Positions 14,206-19,462 of a DNA stretch of 19,462 nucleotides are shown here, piece after piece. The translations under genes were made by a program, and so were the position numbers. Every line of letters starts with the position of its first letter. Position 1 is the first letter of the stretch. Under the pieces are notes generated by a model that was not told the origin of the DNA, searched no databases, and was given only the letters and a program-made list of their open reading frames with translations. This DNA is from Clostridiales bacterium. GTDB taxonomy: Bacteria; Bacillota; Clostridia; Oscillospirales; Oscillospiraceae. The stretch is taken from positions 1 to 19,462 of the forward strand of contig SFIL01000035.1 of NCBI GenBank assembly GCA_004556205.1, read 5' to 3'.

Positions 14206-14435
14206 TCGTCCGCCTCCACGCAGATCAGGCTGCTGTCCGCCGTCCGCAGTGCCAAGCGCGTGCCGCGGACGCGGTAAAGCATCGGGCTTCCCGCCGGACT
14301 GATGCGCAGGCAGCGCACCTCCGTACCCTCGATCAAGCCGAAATCCAGCAGCCGCCTGCGAAGTTCTCCCGTCAGACCCAGCGAGGTAATGCGGGCGGAC
14401 TGCCCCTCGCGCAGACGGTTCATCGTCGTTTCCAT
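14196..14435 (-). CDS. FeoA-like protein, partner of the second FeoB
   Basis: The 79-residue SH3-like protein starts at the ATG at 14435, with AAAGGAGG 7 bases upstream. MNRLREGQSARITSLGLTGELRRRLLDFGLIEGTEVRCLRIS is a clear FeoA pattern, followed by SPMLYRVRGTRLALRTADSSLICVE. It should bind or regulate the membrane protein encoded directly downstream, whose start lies inside its last codons. A longer reading from 14543 crosses the promoter. Sequence similarity to the other FeoA of this window is modest, as expected for two separate Feo lineages. Confidence 0.9.
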   Translation of the reverse strand: METTMNRLREGQSARITSLGLTGELRRRLLDFGLIEGTEVRCLRISPAGSPMLYRVRGTRLALRTADSSLICVEADECV

Positions 14436-14486
14436 ATGAAAGCCTCCTTTGTCCAAGCGCCAACCTGCGGACGCTTGCTGATACAG

Positions 14487-14515
14487 TCTATACGCAGGAA
14501 GGTTCCTTTGTGCAA
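14487..14515 (-). promoter_or_regulatory. Promoter of the second feoAB pair, with a small dyad in the spacer
   Basis: On the minus strand, TTGCAC (14515-14510) and TATAGA (14492-14487) are spaced by 17 bases. The spacer contains a short dyad, AGGAA-GG-TTCCT (14496-14507), where a repressor could bind; no known regulator box is matched. Confidence 0.65.
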
Positions 14516-14568
14516 GGGCGCACATTTTCCCTGCCGCGCGCATAAAACATACGGAAGGAGGCTGATGT

Positions 14569-15621
14569 ATGGAATCTGTATTTTATCTCGGCGCGTGCTC
14601 ACCGCAGGGGTTTGCCTCGCACTATGATTCTCTGTTGCACGAGGGCTTACAGCTCAATGTGATCAAGGGCGGCTCCGGCTGCGGAAAATCGACCTTCATG
14701 CGCACCGTTGGCAGAGCCGCGCAGTCGCGCGGTCTGGACGTTTCCTATATTCTCTGTTCGTCTGATCCCGATTCGCTTGACGGCGTGATCCTTCCTGCGC
14801 TCGGCATCGCTTACGTAGACGGCACCGCGCCCCATGTGCTTGAACCGAGTCTTTGCGGCGGGAACATGAATTATGTAAACTTCGGAGCCTTTTACAATCG
14901 CGAAGCAATGTCTCCGAACGAGGCGGAGATTGTCGAAGCACAGAAAGCCAACGCTGCGCAGTATCCCCATGTGACGGCCTGCCTTGCCGCTGCCGATAAG
15001 CTCATGGACAGCATCCGCACGGTGACTGCCGCGCCCATGTACGACGAGGAGACGGCGGCACTTGCGGAGTGCCTCGCGCTTTCGGCGATCAAGCCCGTCG
15101 GACAGAAGGCACGCACGGTTAGTCGCTTTTTGACTGCTGTCACGCCGAAGGGTCTGCGCTTCTGCACAAAAACGCCCGCTGCACTGTGCGAGCGGGTGTA
15201 TGTCCTGCGTGACAACTACTTCCTCGCGCCGCGCCTGCTTGCGCGTCTGCATGAACTGTCACAGGCAAGCGGGCATGAATGTATCGTCTGCTATTCTCCC
15301 CTGCTGCCCGACGGACAGCCGACGCATCTGCTGATCCCGACGGCAAATGCCGCCTTTATCAGTGAGACGCGGGATTTCCCCTACGACGGCCCGAGCTTCT
15401 GCCGCATCGACCTTGATTCGACTCTGCCGCCGAGTGCTCGCCGCGCGCTGGACTTCTGCGGCAAGACAATCTCCTCACTTTTGTATCAGGCTGTCTCACA
15501 TTTGCGCGAGGCGAAGCGGCTTCATGACCGCATTGAGCTGCTCTGTCATCCGTTTGTCGATTTTGAGGCGGTCAATATACTGACCGAGCGGACGGTTTTC
15601 GAGCTGTTCGGCGAAAAATAA
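14569..15621 (+). CDS. P-loop ATPase-like protein of the PRK06851 type
   Basis: The 350-residue protein looks like a tandem of two P-loop domains. The N-terminal half has a full Walker A (GGSGCGKST, 34-42), followed by SYILCSSDPDSLDGVILP and YVDGTAPHVLEP, signatures I associate with the PRK06851 family. The C-terminal half (from about 207) repeats the plan, but the Walker A position reads YVLRDNYFLAPRLL, so it cannot bind nucleotide the same way; HLLIPTANAAFI corresponds to the later strand. The biochemical role is unknown. The start at 14569 has GGAAGGAGG 7 bases upstream. It is divergent from the second feoAB and about 95 bases before the PII-like gene, which has its own promoter. Confidence 0.8.
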   Translation: MESVFYLGACSPQGFASHYDSLLHEGLQLNVIKGGSGCGKSTFMRTVGRAAQSRGLDVSYILCSSDPDSLDGVILPALGIAYVDGTAPHVLEPSLCGGNMNYVNFGAFYNREAMSPNEAEIVEAQKANAAQYPHVTACLAAADKLMDSIRTVTAAPMYDEETAALAECLALSAIKPVGQKARTVSRFLTAVTPKGLRFCTKTPAALCERVYVLRDNYFLAPRLLARLHELSQASGHECIVCYSPLLPDGQPTHLLIPTANAAFISETRDFPYDGPSFCRIDLDSTLPPSARRALDFCGKTISSLLYQAVSHLREAKRLHDRIELLCHPFVDFEAVNILTERTVFELFGEK

Positions 15622-15655
15622 TCCGATTATTTTGCAGAATTCGTCGATTTTGCCG

Positions 15656-15684
15656 TTGTTTTTTGCGTTCTGCAGTGGTAAGAT
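15656..15684 (+). promoter_or_regulatory. Promoter of the PII-like/antiporter pair
   Basis: TTGTTT (15656-15661) and TAAGAT (15679-15684) have a 17-base spacer, about 32 bases before the start codon at 15717. Both hexamers are fair. Confidence 0.55.
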
Positions 15685-15716
15685 AGGTGCGCAAAAAAGA
15701 ATGGGAGGTTTTTTCG

Positions 15717-16058
15717 ATGAAGCTTTTGGTAATCGTCCTGAACAAGGTCGAATGTCTCGATAAACTGCTGACCGCGTTTGGCAAGCAGCACATCCCCGGC
15801 GCAACAATCCTCGACAGTAAGGGCATGGCACAGGAACTGGGCGAACATGACGAGCTGCGCTTCCTCGGCTCACTGCGGCTTTTGATGAATCCCGCACATA
15901 AGGAAAACAAGACCATCTTCATGGTCGTTCCCGACGAGAAAGTGGGCACTGTTTCCGCCATCGTCAACAAGGTCACCGGCGGCCTCGAAAAGCCCGACAC
16001 GGGTATCCTCTTCACCGTGCCGATCGACCACGTAGAGGGGATGGAACAGAAGCAATGA
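15717..16058 (+). CDS. PII-like signalling protein
   Basis: The 113-residue protein has the small ferredoxin-like fold pattern of the PII/PII-like superfamily: KLLVIVLNKVECLDKLLTAFGKQHIPGATILDSKGMAQEL, then LRFLGSLRLLM, KTIFMVVPDEKVGTVSAIVNKVTGGLEKPDTGILFTVPI. Positions around 88-101 correspond to the nucleotide-binding C-loop end of PII. The classic uridylylation tyrosine region of GlnB is not conserved. GGAGG lies 8 bases before the ATG at 15717; an in-frame start at 15687 is upstream of that site. The stop overlaps the start of the antiporter by 4 bases (ATGA). PII-like proteins often bind a nucleotide and control the membrane protein encoded beside them, so regulation of the antiporter is the natural guess. 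Confidence 0.8.
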   Translation: MKLLVIVLNKVECLDKLLTAFGKQHIPGATILDSKGMAQELGEHDELRFLGSLRLLMNPAHKENKTIFMVVPDEKVGTVSAIVNKVTGGLEKPDTGILFTVPIDHVEGMEQKQ

Positions 16059-17227
16059 CACTCAATACTTTGATCGACCTTGCCATCATGATTTTCGCGG
16101 GAATGTTCTGCGGACGTATGGCAAAGCATATCCGTCTGCCGAACGTTACCGGCTATCTGGTTGCGGGACTGTTGATCGGGCCGAGCGTTCTCGGTTTGCT
16201 TTCCGATGATTTTCTCGGCACAATCGGCATTGTTTCCGACGTTGCCCTCGGCTTTATTGCTTTCTCCATCGGCAACGAATTTAAGCTCTCTTATTTCAAG
16301 CGCGTCGGCGCGGCGCCCATCGTAATTGCCTGCTTTGAATCGCTGTTTGCGGTGCTGTTCGTCGTGCTCGGGCTGATCATCTCCGGTCAGAGTGTGGCAT
16401 TCTCGCTTGTTCTCGGCGCAATTGCCGCTGCGACAGCACCTGCCGCCACCATCATGGTCATTAAGCAGTACCGCGCAAAGGGACCCGTGACCGAATCGCT
16501 GCTGTCCGTCGTTGCCATCGACGACGCAACGGCGCTGATCCTCTTCTCCCTCGCCGTTGCCGTCGCGCAGGCAATCGCGGGCACTTCGTCTTCCTTTGGT
16601 GCTTCCCTGCTTGTTCCGCTAAAGGAGATTGGCGGCGCCCTCGTAGCTGGCGCGGCGCTCGGCTTTATTTTCCTGCTCCCCCTGCGCTTTTTCAAAAAAG
16701 CGGGCAATCGTCTCTCGCTGATTGTCGGCTTCATCTTTGCCGGATTGGGCATCTCGCAGTGGCTCGGGCTGTCGAATTTGCTTCTGTGCATGGCAATGGG
16801 CGCCGTACTTGCCAACTTCTCCTCGGATATTGACAAGCTGATGGATATTTGTGACAGCGTGACGCCGCCGATCTTCATGCTCTTCTTTGTCGCCTCGGGC
16901 GCAGATCTGAAGCTCTCCGTTCTGCCCACGGTCGGCGTGATCGGTATTATTTACATCGTTTTGCGTGTCATCGGTAAGATGGTAGGCGCAGGCTTCGGCG
17001 CTGCCGTTAGTAAGTGCGGCAAAACCGTGCGCAAGTTCCTTGGTCCGTGCCTGCTCCCGCAAGCGGGTGTTGCCATCGGTCTGTCTTTAGCCGCCGGTGA
17101 GGTCGTACCCGAGCACGCGCCGCAGATTCGCGCGGTCATCCTCTGCGGCACGCTCATCTATGAGCTGATCGGTCCCGCCGTCACCAAGCTCTCGCTGAAA
17201 AAAGCAGGCGAAATCAGCGGAAAATAA
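16055..17227 (+). CDS. Cation:proton antiporter, CPA (Na+/H+ exchanger) family
   Basis: The 390-residue membrane protein has about 12 helices and belongs to the monovalent cation:proton antiporter superfamily (PF00999). Near the N-terminus is HIRLPNVTGYLVAGLLIGPSVLGLL, the typical first re-entrant region. Unwound-helix motifs are GAIAAATAPAATIMV (121-135) and SVVAIDDATALILFSLAVAVA, with the probable ion-carrying acidic pair Asp156-Asp157. The C-terminal helices end in LIYELIGPAVTKLSLKKAG, and no cytoplasmic RCK/TrkA domain is present. The transported ion (Na+ or K+) cannot be told. It is translationally coupled to the PII-like gene, which may serve as the missing regulatory domain. The hairpin at 17553 lies 325 bases downstream. 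Confidence 0.92.
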   Translation: MTLNTLIDLAIMIFAGMFCGRMAKHIRLPNVTGYLVAGLLIGPSVLGLLSDDFLGTIGIVSDVALGFIAFSIGNEFKLSYFKRVGAAPIVIACFESLFAVLFVVLGLIISGQSVAFSLVLGAIAAATAPAATIMVIKQYRAKGPVTESLLSVVAIDDATALILFSLAVAVAQAIAGTSSSFGASLLVPLKEIGGALVAGAALGFIFLLPLRFFKKAGNRLSLIVGFIFAGLGISQWLGLSNLLLCMAMGAVLANFSSDIDKLMDICDSVTPPIFMLFFVASGADLKLSVLPTVGVIGIIYIVLRVIGKMVGAGFGAAVSKCGKTVRKFLGPCLLPQAGVAIGLSLAAGEVVPEHAPQIRAVILCGTLIYELIGPAVTKLSLKKAGEISGK

Positions 17228-17546
17228 CGGTCTTTACACGGATTTCGCTCAATGATTGTAGGGCACGCACCCGCAAAGGACTAAGAGTGAATAACAGCGG
17301 TATATGCATTCGCGCACGGATAAAAATTGTAGGACACGTAGCGGCGAGCGACCCTGTCCGCCCGTGCAGGAAGTACCGACTGCGTACAAGCTTATCAGTG
17401 CCAACAAAAGATTGCCACGGGCGCGGAGCGCCCTCGCAATGACAGGAACTCCGACATGTCATTGCGAGGAGCGCAATGACGGGACAGGCCCCCGACATGT
17501 CATTGCGAGGAGCGCAGCGACGCGGCAATCTTCTCTCTATATTATA
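17228..17546. repeat. Intergenic cluster of short palindromic repeats
   Basis: This stretch without genes holds several repeat units. ATTGTAGGGCACG (17255-17267) and ATTGTAGGACACG (17326-17338) are a near-identical pair. A 25-bp perfect direct repeat occurs at 17451-17475 and 17492-17516, each containing GTCATTGCGAGGAGCGCA. An inverted copy of the same family lies at about 17410-17443 (ATTGCCACG...CGCAATGAC). One unit at 17458-17480 is itself a hairpin (GTCATTGCG with CGCAATGAC). The unit at 17500-17531 ends in GCGGCAATCTT. The same family occurs at 6896-6934. I see no coding sequence here. Confidence 0.8.
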
Positions 17547-17552
17547 AGCATT

Positions 17553-17595
17553 GTCGGGTCAGCGGTTATGAGCCGCTGACCCGACGATATTTTTA
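17553..17595. terminator. Perfect hairpin, probable terminator after the repeat cluster
   Basis: A 13-bp perfect stem (17553-17565 with 17573-17585, GTCGGGTCAGCGG) with loop TTATGAG is followed by GATATTTTTA on the plus strand. It would end readthrough from the antiporter. The arms resemble the hairpin at 6666-6694. Confidence 0.65.
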
Positions 17596-17661
17596 CTTCT
17601 TCACAATATTCTCAATAAAGCGCATCAGGATTGTTGCAACCTGTGCGCGTGTTGCAATTGT
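17593..17661 (-). pseudogene. Remnant of an S-layer-homology (SLH) domain C-terminus
   Basis: Directly after the polymerase stop codon, in another minus-strand frame, the reading TIATRAQVATILMRFIENIV, then KK and a TAA stop (17595-17593), matches the end of an SLH domain, where (A/T)TRAQ(V/A)A.IL.RF is highly conserved. Nothing upstream in that frame continues the domain: it runs into the dinB 3' end. It is therefore a fragment of a lost surface-protein gene, about 22 codons long. It marks an old deletion or rearrangement joint beside dinB. Confidence 0.65.
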
Positions 17662-18920
17662 TATACCGGCTTGGTGATCCCCGTGCGGCGCTCCTTGGAC
17701 AAGCCGCCGGCAAGCACGACCTCTGCTCCAACAAAGCGGGCGCGGCGCAAAATACCCTCGCCGTACTTTTCGCGCAGATCATCAACGGTGTTGTCGAGCT
17801 TCGCTTTGCGCTCGTAGTCCTCCGCACTGATGACGGAAAAGAGGTCGTATTGGCGCAATCCCCGTTCCTCCAGCATTGTAGCCTGCACGCCGAGCTGGCG
17901 CAAGGGCGTCTCTCCGTCCCACGCCTCGTCAAAGATGCGGCAGGCATGGCGAAACAGCTCCTCTGTGCTGTCCGTTGCGTTGGCAAGCGTCGTTTGGTGC
18001 GAAAAATTGACGAAATTCTTCGTCCGCAGGCTGACGGCAATGCAGCGGGCGGATTTATTGTCTCGCCGCATCCGCGTGCCGACCGTCTCGCACAGCGACA
18101 GCAGCACGCGGTACGCCTGCGCCGCGTCCGTTACGTCGGCGGGAAGCGTGGTCGCGTTGCCGTAGCCCTTGTTGTCCTCGGGTACGGGAAGCAGCGTGTC
18201 GCTGTAGCGTCCGTTGGCAGAATTCCAAAGTGCAAGCCCGGGCTTATACAGCTTTTGCCGAATGAGCTTCGGATCGGCTTGCGCAAGCTGCCCAATGGTT
18301 TCTATACCGAGCAGATGCAGCTTTTTCTCCGTGGCAGGTCCAACCATAAACAACTCGCGTACCGGCAACGGCCAAAGCTTCTTCTCCATCTCCCAAGGAT
18401 AAAGGGTATGCACCTTGTTCGGCTTTTCAAAATCCCCTGCCATCTTTGCCAGCAGCTTGTTTGTCGAGATGCCGATGTTGACCGTGAAGCCCAGCTCGTC
18501 GTAAATTTTCTGCCGCAGCATCTCCGCAGCCGCCACAGGAGAGCCGTAAAGTCCCTCTGTGCCCGTCATATCCGCCCATGCCTCGTCGATGGAATACTGC
18601 TCGACGACGGGCGCAAACTGCCGCAGCAGGGCGGTAAAATGCCGCGACGCCTCAACATACAGCGCATAGTCCGGCGGTACGATGGTAAGCTCGGGACATT
18701 TTTTAAGCGCCTGAAAGATCGGCTCGCCCGTCTTAACGCCGCACTTTTTGGCCGGTTGGCTTTTTGCAAGGATTACGCCCTGCCGATTTTCACGGTCGCC
18801 TGCGACGGCGGACGGGATTTCGCGAAGATCGAGCGTCTCTCCGAGAACCTTGATTCGGTAGGTTGCCGTCCATGAGAGAAATGCGCTGTTCACATCGACA
18901 TGAAAGATCACTCTCTCCAT
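17661..18920 (-). CDS. Y-family translesion DNA polymerase (DinB/UmuC-like)
   Basis: The 419-residue protein is a Y-family, lesion-bypass DNA polymerase. The palm starts with IFHVDVNSAFLSW (catalytic Asp9). The second metal site is EQYSIDEAWADM (Asp112, Glu113). NIGISTNKLLAKMAGDFEKP is the typical fingers/palm element, and the thumb HhH reads VGPATEKKLHLLGIETIGQL. The little-finger domain carries a beta-clamp motif QYDLF (357-361). The DVNSAFLSW form is the one usual in clostridial polymerase IV-type proteins. Its ATG at 18920 overlaps the stop codon of a small upstream gene by one base (TGATG), so it is coupled to that gene and controlled by its LexA-box promoter. The end lies next to an SLH fragment, but the C-terminus seems complete. 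Confidence 0.95.
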   Translation of the reverse strand: MERVIFHVDVNSAFLSWTATYRIKVLGETLDLREIPSAVAGDRENRQGVILAKSQPAKKCGVKTGEPIFQALKKCPELTIVPPDYALYVEASRHFTALLRQFAPVVEQYSIDEAWADMTGTEGLYGSPVAAAEMLRQKIYDELGFTVNIGISTNKLLAKMAGDFEKPNKVHTLYPWEMEKKLWPLPVRELFMVGPATEKKLHLLGIETIGQLAQADPKLIRQKLYKPGLALWNSANGRYSDTLLPVPEDNKGYGNATTLPADVTDAAQAYRVLLSLCETVGTRMRRDNKSARCIAVSLRTKNFVNFSHQTTLANATDSTEELFRHACRIFDEAWDGETPLRQLGVQATMLEERGLRQYDLFSVISAEDYERKAKLDNTVDDLREKYGEGILRRARFVGAEVVLAGGLSKERRTGITKPV

Positions 18921-19180
18921 CAGTACACCACCCGAAACAGCGTCCAGCGGTGCGTCCGTACCGTGAAGCGCAGCTCAAAGAGGCGCTCGCGGTCGTCTGT
19001 GTGCGCCTTACAGAGATATTGAATTGCGTCGATGCCTGCGTATTGAATCGGCGTGGCACAGACAACCTGCGAGATGATAACCGTTTGCAGGCAGTGTGCC
19101 TCGTCTTCCATGCGGAAGCGCAGAGGTGTGATAGTGCCGTCGGCGGCAAAAACTGAGATTACTTCAATTTGCAGATTCAT
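18920..19180 (-). CDS. Small protein of unknown function, first gene of the SOS polymerase operon
   Basis: I do not recognise a named family. The 86-residue product (MNLQIEVISVFAADGTITPLRFRMEDE..., ending in RFTVRTHRWTLFRVVY) is soluble and looks like a small beta-rich protein with a loose W-x-L-F end. GGAGGG lies about 6 bases before the ATG at 19180; a reading from 19264 crosses the promoter. It overlaps dinB by one base. In Bacillus a YolD-like small gene precedes some Y-family polymerases; this one occupies the same position, but I cannot align it to YolD with confidence. The shared LexA-box promoter suggests it assists or restrains the polymerase during DNA damage. Confidence 0.85.
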   Translation of the reverse strand: MNLQIEVISVFAADGTITPLRFRMEDEAHCLQTVIISQVVCATPIQYAGIDAIQYLCKAHTDDRERLFELRFTVRTHRWTLFRVVY

Positions 19181-19211
19181 GCGCTTCCCTCCTCGGTGCT
19201 TTTCTGTTTTT

Positions 19212-19240
19212 ATTATATCAAACAAATGTTCGATAATCAA
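19212..19240 (-). promoter_or_regulatory. Sigma-A promoter of the dinB operon
   Basis: On the minus strand, TTGATT (19240-19235), a 17-base spacer and a perfect TATAAT (19217-19212). The LexA box fills most of the spacer, so repressor and polymerase cannot bind together. Confidence 0.9.
19219..19232 (-). promoter_or_regulatory. LexA (SOS) box
   Basis: CGAACATTTGTTTG on the minus strand matches the Gram-positive LexA/DinR consensus CGAACN4GTTYG at every defined position. It lies between the -35 and -10 of the dinB operon. Confidence 0.9.
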
Positions 19241-19278
19241 GAGGGAATCTGTAGAAAATAGCATCGCACAGTATTATA

Positions 19279-19318
19279 AAAACCGTCACCTTAGAATTTA
19301 ATCTAAGATGGCGGTTTT
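19279..19318. terminator. Terminator-like hairpin upstream of the dinB operon
   Basis: AAAACCG-T-CA-C-CTTAGA pairs with TCTAAG-A-TG-G-CGGTTTT around a 6-base AT loop. T-runs occur on both strands. It probably ends a leftward transcript from beyond the window and isolates the SOS promoter. Confidence 0.65.
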
Positions 19319-19327
19319 CTGTTCGTA

Positions 19328-19462
19328 TCAGAGCATCACCTTCACGGCAAAGCCGCCGCTAAAGAAGTGGGTGTTCGTCCGATACACGTTTGTCAAGAGA
19401 TAACAAAAAAGATGCCGGCGGAAAATTGTGATGAGGATTTGAACCCGCAAAAAGTTGGTAGC
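19328..19462 (-). other. Open frame at the right edge, coding status unclear
   Basis: A minus-strand frame is open from the window edge to a TGA at 19328-19330 and ends in TNTHFFSGGFAVKVML. It could be the C-terminus of a protein starting outside the window, just before the terminator at 19279. The upstream part (FRRHLFCYLLTN) looks unlike real protein, and GATGCCGGCGG at about 19413 suggests half of a hairpin instead. I cannot decide. Confidence 0.2.

Noticed and set aside
17228..17546. CRISPR array
   Set aside because: Repeat units are few, of different sizes and orientations, and palindromic; spacers are not regular and no cas gene is present.
17304..17579. 91-codon plus-strand open frame in the repeat cluster
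   Set aside because: It translates the GTCATTGCGAG repeats (CHCEERND) and has no ribosome site or family pattern.
17631..18875. 414-codon plus-strand open frame opposite dinB
   Set aside because: The minus strand encodes a full Y-family polymerase with catalytic motifs; the plus reading is an antisense shadow.
19405..19462. Possible tRNA 3' part on the minus strand (GGGTTCAAATCC box)
   Set aside because: The bases on both sides of TTCAAAT do not form a 5-bp T-stem, and no acceptor or CCA end follows.

Overview
The window looks like a chromosomal segment of a GC-rich, low-G+C-phylum (Firmicutes/Bacillota) bacterium, most likely a gut clostridium of the Oscillospiraceae/Ruminococcaceae type. 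Support for this: strong AGGAGG ribosome sites before nearly every gene, sigma-A promoters with 17-bp spacers, a Gram-positive-type LexA box, and families common in Clostridia (DUF1292, TIGR04076, the FeoB-associated Cys-rich peptide, a PRK06851-like ATPase, paired half-size TauE/SafE permeases). This placement is inferred from gene content; no rRNA gene is present.

Layout, left to right. (1) 1-1310: the 3' part of an ECF sigma factor gene overlapping its membrane-anchored anti-sigma gene. (2) 1311-1467: a short repeat element with inverted ends, abutting a strong bidirectional terminator. (3) 3849-1474 (minus): feoA-feoB-Cys-rich peptide, a ferrous iron uptake operon with a clear promoter. 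(4) 3992-5198 (plus): an ECF-transporter S-like membrane protein and the YqgF/RuvX nuclease. (5) 5910-5171 (minus): two overlapping genes that together equal one TauE/SafE permease, with a terminator-like hairpin just before the first ribosome site. (6) 6027-6635: a tandem OB-fold, SSB-like protein. (7) 6707-7078: the 3' remnant of an ISL3-family transposase, itself interrupted in frame by a 141-bp repeat. (8) 9612-7173 (minus): a DEDDh exonuclease, a second copy of the short repeat element, mutY and a DUF1292 gene. (9) 9747-12331 (plus): an aconitase-superfamily hydratase and a six-cysteine TIGR04076 protein. (10) 14435-12382 (minus): a second, divergent feoA-feoB pair. (11) 14569-17227 (plus): a PRK06851-like P-loop protein, then a PII-like protein overlapping a cation:proton antiporter. 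(12) 17228-17592: an intergenic nest of short palindromic repeats. (13) 19180-17661 (minus): a small unknown gene coupled to a Y-family DNA polymerase, under a promoter with a LexA box in its spacer; a scrap of an S-layer-homology domain lies just downstream.

Functional themes are metal supply (two different Feo systems, plus iron-sulfur clients MutY and the hydratase) and DNA maintenance (RuvX, SSB-like protein, exonuclease, MutY, SOS polymerase). Nothing in the window is clearly a defence system or a complete mobile element. The least explained parts are the PII-like/antiporter pair, the second FeoB type, the SOS-controlled small gene before dinB, and several families of short repeats.
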